Assembly (NCBI GenBank): GCA_015057585.1
Contig: SVEF01000008.1
Span: 1-64,000, forward strand
DNA: 64,000 nt
Source of the DNA: Lachnospiraceae bacterium
GTDB taxonomy: Bacteria; Bacillota; Clostridia; Lachnospirales; Lachnospiraceae
Reading direction: 5' to 3'
Below the pieces are notes generated by a model. That model searched no databases, was not told the DNA's origin, and saw nothing but the letters and a program-made list of their open reading frames with translations. This document shows, one piece after another, positions 42,749 to 52,233 of the stretch (positions are counted from its first letter, which is position 1; the number at the start of each line of letters is the position of its first letter). Both the position numbers and the translations under genes were made by a program.

Positions 42749-44467
42749 ATGAATGAATGGATTGTTTTTTTTGGAAAAAACAATAAAAGGTACAATTATA
42801 ATGGGTTTTTAAATAATAAATTCTCTGTTATGCATTGTGGTCAAGTGTATGCGTATTACAAAAGAGAGGACCACTTTGCAGATGATCAGGTGTTTTGGTC
42901 AACAGAAACACAACTGTGTATTTTAGATGGAGTATTGCTGAATTTGTCAGAATTGAAAACAAAATATCAGTTGAGTAATTCTTTGGACGTTTTGTTACAC
43001 ATGAAGAAAGAGAACCCGTTATTTTTTGCAGAATTTAGGGGACCGTTTTCGGGCGTAAGCTTTGATATAGGTAGAGTTGAGCTTATTGCATATGGAAATC
43101 AAACAGGGGATGCGCCTGTATTTTATTATTCAGATGATGATATTTTTATTGTTTCGAATGATATGAATTTAATTGTAGATTTCCTTTATGAGAATGCAAT
43201 GGCATATACTTTTGACGAACAGGCTGCACTTTATGCCCTGACATATGGATTCATGCTGGATGAGAGAACTATGATAACGGAGATTTCTCGATTAACGGCT
43301 GGAAATTATTTGCGTGTGAGCAAGAGTGAATTCCAAAATTGCTCATATCATAGATTTTCTTTTGAGGAAAAAGATATCTCGTTTGAGGATGCTATTGAAG
43401 CAGTTGATGCCGGCTTTAGAATGGCAGTAAAACGCTGTTTTGATAAAGATAGAGAATATGGGATAGAAAATCATTTGGCTGATATGTCGGGCGGTCTGGA
43501 TTCTCGTATGACAAACTGGGTTGCAAGGGATATGGGATATGAGAATATAGTGAATATTAGTTATGGACAGTCTGCTTCGGATGAATTGAAGATAGCGAGT
43601 GCTGTCTCGAGAGAATTGGGAAATCAATTTGTGTTTCAGCAGTTAGATGAGGTTTCCTTTGTGTATGACATTGATCAGATTATTAACTATAATTATGGCT
43701 TAACCTATTATTGTGGTCTTACAGGGGCCAAGAATCTCCTCAGTTCTTTGAATCGTGAGAAGTTTGGCTTGGAACATACAGGTCAATTGGGAGACATTAT
43801 TGTGGGTTCTTACGGAAACACATCGGAACATGTATTGCCAAGTGCCAAAATAGATAGAAATTCGAGACTAATTGAATATTCTCCGGATGCAGAGTTATTA
43901 AGTAGCTATAAATGCAGAGAGGAGTTTTCGCTCAGTAATAGGGGCTTTCGGTCAGTAATTTCTACGCATCTGACAAGACGCCATTATTTTTATACAACAT
44001 CGCCGTTTATTGATCCGGATTTCATACAGATATGTTGTAATATTCCCATGAGATACCGGGCGAATCATAAACTTTATTGGGCTTGGGTTGATAAGAAATA
44101 TCCTGCGGCAGGACAAATGGCTTCTACCCGTAGTCGATCTACAAAAAAAATCAAGTTGTATTTGGAAGGCGGTTGTCGAAGAATAAGACGATTGGGAAGA
44201 AAAGTGTTGCACACGGTAGGCATAGTGAAAAACTGCAATTCTGCTAATAATATGAATCCGTTTGATTATTGGTACGAGAGTGACAAAAGATTACGTGACT
44301 TTATTGAGAGTTATTATAGAGAGACCTCCAAGTTGCTAGAGCCATATAAACAAACTACAGAGTATATTAAAAAAATGATGGCATCCTCCAGAACTATGGA
44401 TAAATTACTTGCGTTGACGGTATTGGGGGCTTTAAAGAGGTACTTTAGCAAGAAAGGGAATGAGTAG
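42749..44467 (+). CDS. Asparagine-synthetase-like protein without the glutaminase Cys
   Basis: A 572-residue protein. The N-terminal part (about 1-195) has the glutamine-amidotransferase fold pattern (FRGPFSGVSFDIGRVELIAY) but begins Met-Asn, lacking the Cys2 nucleophile of type 2 amidotransferases. The synthetase part has the ATP pyrophosphatase loop DMSGGLDSRMTNW (SGGLDS at 247-252). It would activate a carboxyl group by adenylation. In this cluster the acid is probably a uronic acid made by the 48567 dehydrogenase, giving a uronamide, with ammonia from elsewhere; this is inference. Confidence 0.8.
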   Translation: MNEWIVFFGKNNKRYNYNGFLNNKFSVMHCGQVYAYYKREDHFADDQVFWSTETQLCILDGVLLNLSELKTKYQLSNSLDVLLHMKKENPLFFAEFRGPFSGVSFDIGRVELIAYGNQTGDAPVFYYSDDDIFIVSNDMNLIVDFLYENAMAYTFDEQAALYALTYGFMLDERTMITEISRLTAGNYLRVSKSEFQNCSYHRFSFEEKDISFEDAIEAVDAGFRMAVKRCFDKDREYGIENHLADMSGGLDSRMTNWVARDMGYENIVNISYGQSASDELKIASAVSRELGNQFVFQQLDEVSFVYDIDQIINYNYGLTYYCGLTGAKNLLSSLNREKFGLEHTGQLGDIIVGSYGNTSEHVLPSAKIDRNSRLIEYSPDAELLSSYKCREEFSLSNRGFRSVISTHLTRRHYFYTTSPFIDPDFIQICCNIPMRYRANHKLYWAWVDKKYPAAGQMASTRSRSTKKIKLYLEGGCRRIRRLGRKVLHTVGIVKNCNSANNMNPFDYWYESDKRLRDFIESYYRETSKLLEPYKQTTEYIKKMMASSRTMDKLLALTVLGALKRYFSKKGNE

Positions 44468-44472
44468 CTAGC

Positions 44473-45759
44473 ATGATACAGGTTTTATCTGATGCGAAAA
44501 AAAGACTAAGTGAAACAGGATTTTTTCATATAGTCAGCTCATCGGTAATCAATAAGATTATAACATTTGCAAGTGGAATTATTCTTGTTCATGTACTTAG
44601 CAAGTCGGATTACGGAGTATATACTTACGCTAATAATATACTCGGTTTCTGCAAAATAGTAAGCGGTTTTGGAATTGTCTCCGGAATTTTGCAAGTTTGC
44701 AGCGAAGTGTCTAATTCAGAAAAAAGAGAGAGAATATTTCAATACGGGTGCAGAATCGGAGTATTGTTTGATGTTTTATTGGCAGTTTTTATTTTTATAC
44801 TTGGATTATGCATTGAGTTACCCATTGATGGGGCTAATTATTGTTTAAGACTAATGTGTGCATTGCCACTGGTACAATTAATAGTAGATGCAGTATTAAC
44901 TTATTTGCGAGTGGAATTGAGGAATAAAGAATATTCATATGCAAACTCCCTTTCGGCAATTGTTACATTGATACTGACAAGTTTGTTTTCTCTCTTATGG
45001 AAAACCGAGGGACTTATTCTGGCGCAGTATATGGTGGCTGTTGGAATAGGATTTTTCATAATAGTACATTATAAGACACCATTTTCTCTGAAAAAAGTAA
45101 GTGTTGACAGAGAAAATAAAAAAGCCTTATTGACAGTAAGTGGAATTTCCATGATAAATAATGGGTTGTCGCAGTTAATGTATTTAATTGATGTATTTGT
45201 GCTTGGTATAGTGATTAAGGACGAATCTGTAATTGCGTCCTATAAAATTGCTACGACGATTCCGACAGCATTGACGTTTGTGCCTCTGACCATAATAACT
45301 TATGTATATCCGTATTTTGCGAGAAACAAAAATAATAAAAAATGGCTGCAAAAGCATTATGCATTGCTTACAGGAGCAATGGGAATTGTGAATGTATGTA
45401 TATCAGGAGTATTAATTGCATTTGCTCCGTTTATTATTAGAATTCTATTCGGAGAGCAGTATTTGGATGCAGTTATTCCATTTAGAATATTGTCAGCAAG
45501 TTTTTTGTTTTCCGGAACGTTTAGAATTATATCCGGAAATTTGCTTGTTACGCAACGGAAACTGAAATTTAACTTGGTTATCGCAATATTGTCTGGCGCG
45601 ATGAATACTGCCTTGAATGTTTTTATGATACCGCGATGGGGGTCTATAGGAGCAGCATTAGCTACTATCATTACTGTGATTTGTACAAGTATTGTTAATA
45701 CAGTATATTTAAATTTGACATTTAGGCGAATTCCAGATAAAACGGAAATGTGTGATTAA
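44473..45759 (+). CDS. Wzx-like oligosaccharide flippase
   Basis: A 428-residue membrane protein of the polysaccharide-export (MATE/MOP) family with about twelve hydrophobic segments (KIITFASGIILVHVLSKSDY and YANNILGFCKI at the start). It moves lipid-linked repeat units across the membrane. It begins 5 bases after the asparagine-synthetase-like gene. ATG 44473 has only a weak ribosome binding site, suggesting translational coupling. Confidence 0.85.
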   Translation: MIQVLSDAKKRLSETGFFHIVSSSVINKIITFASGIILVHVLSKSDYGVYTYANNILGFCKIVSGFGIVSGILQVCSEVSNSEKRERIFQYGCRIGVLFDVLLAVFIFILGLCIELPIDGANYCLRLMCALPLVQLIVDAVLTYLRVELRNKEYSYANSLSAIVTLILTSLFSLLWKTEGLILAQYMVAVGIGFFIIVHYKTPFSLKKVSVDRENKKALLTVSGISMINNGLSQLMYLIDVFVLGIVIKDESVIASYKIATTIPTALTFVPLTIITYVYPYFARNKNNKKWLQKHYALLTGAMGIVNVCISGVLIAFAPFIIRILFGEQYLDAVIPFRILSASFLFSGTFRIISGNLLVTQRKLKFNLVIAILSGAMNTALNVFMIPRWGSIGAALATIITVICTSIVNTVYLNLTFRRIPDKTEMCD

Positions 45760-45774
45760 GAAAGGATAAATTGT

Positions 45775-46848
45775 ATGAGATATGCACTTATCGGCTGTGG
45801 ACGAATTTCCACAAATCATATTAAGGCGGCAGTGAATAATAAACTTGAAATTGTAGCAGTGTGTGATATTATTTTGGAGCATATGGATGCGGTACTTGAT
45901 AAGCATGGCCTGAAGGAGGAAGCGAGTATAAAACGCTACACAGATTACAAGCAGATGATAGATGAGTTAAAGCCGGAACTTGTCAGCATAGCAACAGAGA
46001 GTGGACTTCACGGAGAAATTGCGATTTACTGTATCGAACGTGGAGTGAATGTTATCATCGAGAAGCCGATGGCAATGTCTCTTGCTGAAGCGGACAAGAT
46101 TATTGAACTGGCAGAAAAGTATCATGTGAAAGTGTCCGCTTGTCATCAGAACCGTTTCAATGTTGCAGTGCAGGAAATGAGAAGAGCACTGGAGGAAGGA
46201 AGATTTGGTAAGCTTTCCCATGGGTCTATTCATGTCAGATGGAATAGAAATCAGGAGTATTATACCCAGGCACCTTGGCGTGGCACGTGGGCGCAAGACG
46301 GTGGGGCACTGATGAATCAGTGTATCCATGGAATTGATTTGCTCCGTTGGATGATGGGGGATGATGTGGAAAGTGTTTACGGGGTAACCAAACAGCAGTT
46401 TCATCATTATCTGGAAGCAGAAGATATTGGTATGGCAGTGGTGAAGTTTAAGAATGGGGCAGTAGCTACAATTGAAGGCACCACCAATGTATATCCACAG
46501 AATCTGGAAGAAACGTTGTATTTATTTGGCGAAAACGGAACCGTAAAATTAGGTGGGAAGTCCACGAATAATATTGATGTATGGAATTTTGCAGATGAAA
46601 CTGATGCGGACAGTAAGAATAAAGGATTGGAAGAGGCAACCAGCAATGTTTACGGAAATGGGCACACCAGTCTGTTTGCGGATGTGATGGATGCCATTGA
46701 AAAGGATAGAGCACCGTATGTGGATGCGTATGCAGGAAGAAGGGCATTGGAAATGATTCTTGCAATTTATAAGAGCCAGAAAACCGGAGAAATTGTGAAA
46801 TTCCCATTGAGCGATTTTGCAAGTACGGATATGAAGGGTGAATTCTAA
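45775..46848 (+). CDS. UDP-GlcNAcA 3-dehydrogenase-like Gfo/Idh/MocA oxidoreductase
   Basis: A 357-residue enzyme with the Rossmann start MRYALIGCGRISTNHI, the catalytic Lys in EKPMAMSLAEA, and WRGTWAQDGGALMNQCIHG, as in WlbA/WbpB. WlbA oxidises UDP-N-acetylglucosaminuronic acid at C3 before transamination. The next three genes encode the aminotransferase, acetyltransferase and 6-dehydrogenase of the same pathway, which supports this assignment. Its stop overlaps the acetyltransferase start by 1 base. Confidence 0.88.
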   Translation: MRYALIGCGRISTNHIKAAVNNKLEIVAVCDIILEHMDAVLDKHGLKEEASIKRYTDYKQMIDELKPELVSIATESGLHGEIAIYCIERGVNVIIEKPMAMSLAEADKIIELAEKYHVKVSACHQNRFNVAVQEMRRALEEGRFGKLSHGSIHVRWNRNQEYYTQAPWRGTWAQDGGALMNQCIHGIDLLRWMMGDDVESVYGVTKQQFHHYLEAEDIGMAVVKFKNGAVATIEGTTNVYPQNLEETLYLFGENGTVKLGGKSTNNIDVWNFADETDADSKNKGLEEATSNVYGNGHTSLFADVMDAIEKDRAPYVDAYAGRRALEMILAIYKSQKTGEIVKFPLSDFASTDMKGEF

Positions 46849-47417
46849 TGGAAGAAAAGAACTATTTTGTGCATGAGAGTAGTTACATCGATGATGGCGT
46901 AGAAATTGGCGAGGGAACAAAGGTATGGCATTTTTGTCATGTGCAGACCGGAGCCAAGATTGGCAGGCACTGTTCGTTGGGACAGAATGTCAATATTGCT
47001 AATAATGTCATCATTGGGAATGATGTAAAAATTCAGAATAATGTTTCTGTGTATGAGGGTGTGGAGATAGAGGATGGTGTATTTTGTGGACCATCCTGTG
47101 TCTTTACAAATGATTTAACACCAAGGGCAAGGTACCCGAAGGGTAGAGCAAATTATAAGAAGACTCTGATAAAAGAAGGTGCAAGTATCGGTGCCAATGC
47201 AACAATAGTCTGTGGACATGTGATTGGAAACGGGGCATTAATCGGTGCGGGAGCAGTGGTGACGACGAATGTTCCTAAACATGCACTGATGTTGGGGGTA
47301 CCTGCAAAGCGAGTCGGTTGGGTGTGTGAATGTGGAGAATTACTTGACAGTACACTGGTTTGCTCTTGCTGTAAGAGAAAATATAGGGAGACTTCGGAAG
47401 GACTGGAGGAGGAATAA
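46848..47417 (+). CDS. WlbB/WbpD-like 3-N-acetyltransferase
   Basis: A 189-residue left-handed beta-helix acyltransferase (repeats such as VEIGEGTKVWHF, IGRHCSLGQNVNIANNVIIG and SIGANATIVCGHVIGNGALI). The C-terminus carries a small Cys cluster (CECGELL and CSCCKRKY) that could bind zinc, as in related enzymes. It is predicted to acetylate the 3-amino group of UDP-GlcNAc3NA. The TAATG overlap with the previous gene indicates translational coupling. Confidence 0.88.
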   Translation: MEEKNYFVHESSYIDDGVEIGEGTKVWHFCHVQTGAKIGRHCSLGQNVNIANNVIIGNDVKIQNNVSVYEGVEIEDGVFCGPSCVFTNDLTPRARYPKGRANYKKTLIKEGASIGANATIVCGHVIGNGALIGAGAVVTTNVPKHALMLGVPAKRVGWVCECGELLDSTLVCSCCKRKYRETSEGLEEE

Positions 47418-47419
47418 AA

Positions 47420-48541
47420 ATGCAGTTTAGGGATTTAAAAGCACAGTACCAGGCATTGAAACCGGAAATAGATGCAGGAATAGAGGCAGTAATTGAAAGC
47501 ACGGCATTTATTCTTGGAAAACCTGTGTCAGAACTGGAGAGTAAACTAGCTGAATATGTTGGTAAAAAATATTGTATTAGTTGTGCGAACGGAACAGATG
47601 CTTTGCAACTTGCACTTATGATTTTGGGAGTAGGGCCTGGAGATGCGGTATTTACGACAGATTTTACGTACTTTGCTTCAGCGGGAACGTCCTCTATTTT
47701 AGGTGCTACGCCGGTTTTTGTTGATATTGATGGAAGGACATTCAATATGTGTCCGGAGGCTTTGGAAAAGGCGATTAAGAAAGTATTGGAAGAAGGAAAA
47801 TTGAATCCGAAGGTAATTATCCCTGTGGATTTGTTTGGACTTCCTGCAAATTATCCGCAGATTGAAGTAATTGCAAAAAAGTATGGATTAAAAATTCTGG
47901 AGGATGGAGCACAGGGATTCGGGGGAAACATAAAAGGAAAAAGAGCCTGTTCTTTTGGCGATATCGCAACAACATCTTTCTTTCCTGCAAAACCACTTGG
48001 ATGCTATGGAGATGGCGGCGCGATTTTTACAGAGGATGAAGAAGTAGATGCTCGCCTTCGCTCACTTCGGGCACAGGGGAAATCCCCTACAGATAAATAT
48101 GATAATCGGGAAATCGGAATGAATTCAAGGCTCGATACATTACAAGCGGCTATTCTTTTGCCAAAATTGAAAGCATTTATTGACTATGAATTGGATGCCG
48201 TAAATAATGTTGCGAAATGGTACACAGAACGATTATCTGGCACGTTTGTAACACCATATGTTCCGGAGGGATATTATTCTAGCTGGGCGCAGTATACCTT
48301 GATGCTTGAATGTTCAGCACAACGAGAAGAAATACAGAGGAAGTTGAAGGAACATGACATACCTTCCATGATATATTATCCAAGAGGATTGCATCAACAG
48401 GAGGCGTATCACGTGATGCAATTGAGTGATGAGGATTTCCCGAATACCGTTGCTGCAACAAAGCGTGTTTTGAGTCTGCCGATGCATCCGTATCTTGATG
48501 AGGAGACAGTCGAATTTGTAGTTAACGCAATTATAAAGTAA
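47420..48541 (+). CDS. WlbC/WbpE-like sugar 3-aminotransferase
   Basis: A 373-residue DegT-family PLP enzyme. CANGTDALQLALMILGVGPG, ILEDGAQGFGG (Asp to PLP) and TSFFPAKPLGCYGDGGA (Schiff-base Lys) are visible. It would transaminate the 3-keto UDP-GlcNAcA made by the WlbA-like enzyme. AGGAGGAA precedes ATG 47420. Confidence 0.88.
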   Translation: MQFRDLKAQYQALKPEIDAGIEAVIESTAFILGKPVSELESKLAEYVGKKYCISCANGTDALQLALMILGVGPGDAVFTTDFTYFASAGTSSILGATPVFVDIDGRTFNMCPEALEKAIKKVLEEGKLNPKVIIPVDLFGLPANYPQIEVIAKKYGLKILEDGAQGFGGNIKGKRACSFGDIATTSFFPAKPLGCYGDGGAIFTEDEEVDARLRSLRAQGKSPTDKYDNREIGMNSRLDTLQAAILLPKLKAFIDYELDAVNNVAKWYTERLSGTFVTPYVPEGYYSSWAQYTLMLECSAQREEIQRKLKEHDIPSMIYYPRGLHQQEAYHVMQLSDEDFPNTVAATKRVLSLPMHPYLDEETVEFVVNAIIK

Positions 48542-48566
48542 TATGATGAGAGATAGGAGAATGTTT

Positions 48567-49877
48567 ATGAGTAGTTTAAAAGAGAAAATCCAAAATAGAA
48601 CCGCCACGCTTGGTGTGTGTGGACTTGGATATGTAGGTCTTCCTTTGGCTGTTGAGAAAGCAAAGGCGGGTTTTAAAGTTTTAGGCTTTGATGTACAAGA
48701 AGCAAAGGTGAATATGGTAAATGCAGGGCAGAATTACATCGGAGACGTTGTAAATGAGGATTTGGCACAGATTGTTGCATCTGGCAACCTTCGCGCAACA
48801 ACGGATTTTGCCTCTGTTGCAAGTTGCGATTGTGTATGTATTGCAGTGCCTACGCCATTAGATAAACACCAGCAACCAGACATCAGTTATGTAAAGGCTT
48901 CAACTGAAAGTATTGCCAAGTATTTACATAAGGATATGCTTATTGTTTTGGAATCCACAACTTATCCGGGCACAACAGAGGAATTATTGAAACCTATTTT
49001 GGAAAACGCCAGCGGATTGAAATGTGGGGAGGATTTTTATTTGGCGTTTTCGCCTGAACGAGTTGATCCGGGAAACTTGATTTATAAAACGAAAAATACA
49101 CCAAAGGTTGTAGGTGGCTGTACACCAAAATGTACGGATATTGCGGCAACAATGTATGAAGCAGTTTTGGAGGCACCGGTACATCGTGTATCTTCGCCGG
49201 CCGTTGCTGAAATGGAAAAGATTCTCGAGAATACTTACAGAAATATTAATATCGGACTTGTAAATGAAATGGCAATTTTGTGTAACCGTATGGGTATTAG
49301 TGTTTGGGAGGTTATCGATGCTGCCAAGAGTAAGCCATATGGATTTCAGGCGTTTTATCCGGGACCGGGGCTTGGAGGTCATTGTATTCCACTAGACCCG
49401 TATTATTTGAGTTGGAAAGCCAGAGAATATGGATTTCATACCAGCATGATTGAAAGTAGCATGATGGTAAATGATAAGATGCCGGAGTATTGTGTGGAAC
49501 GGGCAATGCATATTTTAAATCGGCACAAAAAGGCTATTAATGGTGCAAAGGTACTCGTTCTCGGTGTTGCTTATAAGAATGATATTGATGATTATCGTGA
49601 GAGCCCTGCAATTCATGTGATTGAAGAACTTCTCAAAGTGGGAGCAGATGTTAAGTACTATGATCCATGGGTGGCCAGTTTTAAAGAAGGAAATCTTAAA
49701 ATGGATGGAGAGAAAGAACTTACGGAAGAATTGGTGGCTTCCGCGGATATTGTTATGGTAACAGCAGCTCATTCTAATGTGGATTATGATTTTGTGCAGA
49801 GACACGCGGTAGTGGTATTTGATACGAAAAATGTAATGAAGAATGTGGTTAATCGAGCGAATATAGAAGTTCTATAA
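48567..49877 (+). CDS. UDP-N-acetylglucosamine 6-dehydrogenase (WbpA-like)
   Basis: A 436-residue nucleotide-sugar dehydrogenase with NAD motif LGVCGLGYVGLPLAVEKAKA, SPERVDPGN, and the catalytic Cys in GPGLGGHCIPLDPYYL. C-terminal LGVAYKNDIDDYRESPA is typical. It oxidises UDP-GlcNAc to UDP-GlcNAcA, the first step of the 2,3-diacetamido acid pathway. ATG 48567 is 7 bases after AGGAG; upstream ATGs at 48543 and 48561 fit less well. Confidence 0.9.
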   Translation: MSSLKEKIQNRTATLGVCGLGYVGLPLAVEKAKAGFKVLGFDVQEAKVNMVNAGQNYIGDVVNEDLAQIVASGNLRATTDFASVASCDCVCIAVPTPLDKHQQPDISYVKASTESIAKYLHKDMLIVLESTTYPGTTEELLKPILENASGLKCGEDFYLAFSPERVDPGNLIYKTKNTPKVVGGCTPKCTDIAATMYEAVLEAPVHRVSSPAVAEMEKILENTYRNINIGLVNEMAILCNRMGISVWEVIDAAKSKPYGFQAFYPGPGLGGHCIPLDPYYLSWKAREYGFHTSMIESSMMVNDKMPEYCVERAMHILNRHKKAINGAKVLVLGVAYKNDIDDYRESPAIHVIEELLKVGADVKYYDPWVASFKEGNLKMDGEKELTEELVASADIVMVTAAHSNVDYDFVQRHAVVVFDTKNVMKNVVNRANIEVL

Positions 49878-49893
49878 AGCGAAGGAAAAGGAG

Positions 49894-50895
49894 ATGAAGG
49901 GGTTGAGTGAAGCAAAGGATATCAAGAAAAAATATGCTGGTTATCCATTGTTGGACTTGGGGAAATTTATATTTGCGTGTTTGATTCCGTTATTGCATAT
50001 TCCTTTTGGAGATAGCAGAGTGTTATTTCTGCTCCAACAGTATGTATCAAGGCTGGGAGTTCCCTTCTTTTTTGCTGTGTCTGGTTTCTTTTTGTGTCAG
50101 TCAGTCGCTAAAAGAGGAAGGTTGTCTGCGTACACAAGGTATAGTAAAAGGATTGCCCAGTTGCTTTTGGTATGGATGGTTGTATATTCGCCGGTGTTTT
50201 ATTTGCAATTAAAGGACAATTCTATAACATGGAGACATATTATTTTTTTGACCCCGGGGTATTTGTGGTATTTGGCGGCATTACTGGTTGCTGCTGTGCC
50301 GTTCTGTTTTATTAAGAATCGTAAGGTTTTATATATTTGCGGCGGTATATTATATATTATGGGCACTTTGTTGGGAGGGAGTTATTCCTGGCTTACCGGG
50401 GGATGGCCGTCCTATGAGGCAGTTTTTATATCAACAAGGAATGGTGTCTTTTTTGGATTGCCTTTGTTGTGCTTGGGCGAAATTATTTTCAAAGAAATAT
50501 CTATGAAAGATAAATTTACACGAAAAAAGAACTGGATGGGGCTGTTATGTAGTGTAATTGTGCTCTTTGCAGAGATTACATTTGTGCAGAATCATGCTAG
50601 AGGAGAAGACTGCAGTTTATATTTGATGATGCCGGTCTTTATATATTTTTTGGGGAAGATACTTCTACAAGGAGACATACAGATTTCAAAGGAGTGTTCT
50701 AAATATTTGAGAGGAACCAGCACTGCGATTTATGTGATGCAATATGGAATTATTTTAGTTGGGACAAGAGTTCTGGCTTTGTTCATTATAAATCAAGTGC
50801 TAATCGGTATAATGACATTGCTTATGGTAATAGTTTGTCCATGTGTTTTGTACTACGTAGTATCAAAAACGAAGTTAAGCACAGTGATTTTTTAA
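49894..50895 (+). CDS. Acyltransferase-3-family membrane protein
   Basis: A 333-residue polytopic protein. The family opening LDLGKFIFACLIPLLHIPFG carries the conserved His, and RLGVPFFFAVSGFFLCQSVAKRG also fits. About ten hydrophobic segments follow. Such proteins O-acetylate or otherwise acylate surface polysaccharides, using acyl-CoA on the inner side. It is the last gene of the dense polysaccharide operon. Confidence 0.82.
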   Translation: MKGLSEAKDIKKKYAGYPLLDLGKFIFACLIPLLHIPFGDSRVLFLLQQYVSRLGVPFFFAVSGFFLCQSVAKRGRLSAYTRYSKRIAQLLLVWMVVYSPVFYLQLKDNSITWRHIIFLTPGYLWYLAALLVAAVPFCFIKNRKVLYICGGILYIMGTLLGGSYSWLTGGWPSYEAVFISTRNGVFFGLPLLCLGEIIFKEISMKDKFTRKKNWMGLLCSVIVLFAEITFVQNHARGEDCSLYLMMPVFIYFLGKILLQGDIQISKECSKYLRGTSTAIYVMQYGIILVGTRVLALFIINQVLIGIMTLLMVIVCPCVLYYVVSKTKLSTVIF

Positions 50896-50949
50896 TGTCT
50901 GGCACAAAAATATGAGAAGACTTGGAATGGAATTATGAAGGGAAAAAAC

Positions 50950-52086
50950 ATGTCAACCTATCAACACACAATCTTTTGCCCATATCGTGTCTGCCCGCTA
51001 GGCGCTCACGTTGACCACCAGCTCGGTCTGGTTACCGGTTTTGCTTTAGACAAAGGCATTACGCTGGAATTCAACGAGACAACGGATGGCAGTGTAAAAA
51101 TTACAAGTAAAAATTTTGACGGAGAAGTAAGTTTTAACCTTGCTGTTTTGCCGGAGAAGGAATCTTACTGGGGAGACTTTGCCGTAGGAGCAGCAAAAAT
51201 TTTGTCGGAGAAGTATACTTTGACAAAAGGGTTTGAAGGTGTAATCGAAGGAACCCTGCCGGTGGGAGGATTATCTTCCTCGGCGGCAGTTATCATTACC
51301 TACCTGAATGCACTTTGTAAGGCGAATGCCATCACCCTGACACAGCCACAGGTGGTGCAATATGCAATCCGCGTGGAACGCGAGTTTATCGGTGTGAATG
51401 TTGGAAAACTGGACCAGAGTTGTGAAGTCTATTGTAAAAAGGACAAGTTGTTGTATTTAGATACGCAGGACGACACGACGGAGTTAATTCCTTGTAGCAA
51501 GGACATGCCAACGTTTAAAATTGCCATTATTTATTCGGGCGTTTCGAGAAAATTGGCAGGGTCTGCTTACAATCTGCGTGTGGAGGAATGCAAGGCGGCT
51601 GCGTATGCGCTAAAGGGCTATAGTGGCATGGAATACGGAAAGTTTTTCGACACACATCTGCGTGAAGTGCCGGAAAGTGTTTATGATGAGTATAAGGACA
51701 AACTGCCGGAAAACTGGCGGAAACGTGCCCATCATTTCTATCATGAGCAGGAACGTGTCCGCAAGGGCATTGAGGCGTGGAGAACAGGAGATATCAAGAC
51801 CTTTGGTGAGATGATTTTCCGTTCGGGGAAGAGCTCTATCTATTACTATGAGGCGGGCTCGGCACCGCTCAAAGCATTGTATGATATCATGCTTCGGACA
51901 GATGGTATTTATGGTGGCAGATTTTCCGGTGCAGGATTTAACGGTTGCTGTATGGCAATCATTGATCCGGCAAAGGAGGAGAGCATCCGTGAATATATTA
52001 CGACAGAATATGCAAAGGTGTTCCCTGAGTATATGAAAGACTTTGTGATTGCAGTCTGTGATACGGCCGATGGTGTAAATTTATAA
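50950..52086 (+). CDS. GHMP kinase resembling galacturonokinase/galactokinase
   Basis: A 378-residue GHMP-superfamily sugar kinase. The N-terminal signature is CPYRVCPLGAHVDHQLG (about 10-26) rather than the RVNLIGEHTDY of galactokinases, and it closely recalls plant galacturonokinase. The ATP-binding GGLSSSAAV (106-114) and C-terminal GRFSGAGFNGCC are intact. It would phosphorylate a hexose or uronic acid at C1. The sugar nucleotidyltransferase at 54677 could take the product onward. ATG 50950 follows AAGGGA; ATG 50935 is an alternative. Confidence 0.8.
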   Translation: MSTYQHTIFCPYRVCPLGAHVDHQLGLVTGFALDKGITLEFNETTDGSVKITSKNFDGEVSFNLAVLPEKESYWGDFAVGAAKILSEKYTLTKGFEGVIEGTLPVGGLSSSAAVIITYLNALCKANAITLTQPQVVQYAIRVEREFIGVNVGKLDQSCEVYCKKDKLLYLDTQDDTTELIPCSKDMPTFKIAIIYSGVSRKLAGSAYNLRVEECKAAAYALKGYSGMEYGKFFDTHLREVPESVYDEYKDKLPENWRKRAHHFYHEQERVRKGIEAWRTGDIKTFGEMIFRSGKSSIYYYEAGSAPLKALYDIMLRTDGIYGGRFSGAGFNGCCMAIIDPAKEESIREYITTEYAKVFPEYMKDFVIAVCDTADGVNL

Positions 52087-52114
52087 TATTAAACGGAATT
52101 TCCTAAGAGAATCA

Positions 52115-52156
52115 AAGAACATGACCACTTAAAAGTGGTCATGTTCTTTTTGGTAT
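52115..52156 (+). terminator. Strong terminator after the GHMP kinase
   Basis: A perfect 16-bp stem (52115-52130 with 52133-52148; ends AAGAAC and GTTCTT) with a 2-base loop is followed by a T-rich tract. It closes the polysaccharide gene block. Confidence 0.85.
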
Positions 52157-52157
52157 A

Positions 52158-52186
52158 TTGTGATATTTATAATAATATCGTATAAT
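52158..52186 (+). promoter_or_regulatory. Promoter for the PglD-like fusion gene
   Basis: TTGTGA (52158-52163) and TATAAT (52181-52186) are separated by 17 bases. The spacer contains a small palindrome, GATATT/AATATC (52162-52179), which might be an operator. Confidence 0.55.
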
Positions 52187-52233
52187 TCTAATGGAGATAA
52201 GTGGTATTGACCATTATTTGGAGGGCGTAAATA

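Noticed and set aside
42749-44467. Housekeeping asparagine synthetase
   Set aside because: Cys2 is missing and the gene lies inside a polysaccharide operon, so a specialised role is more likely.
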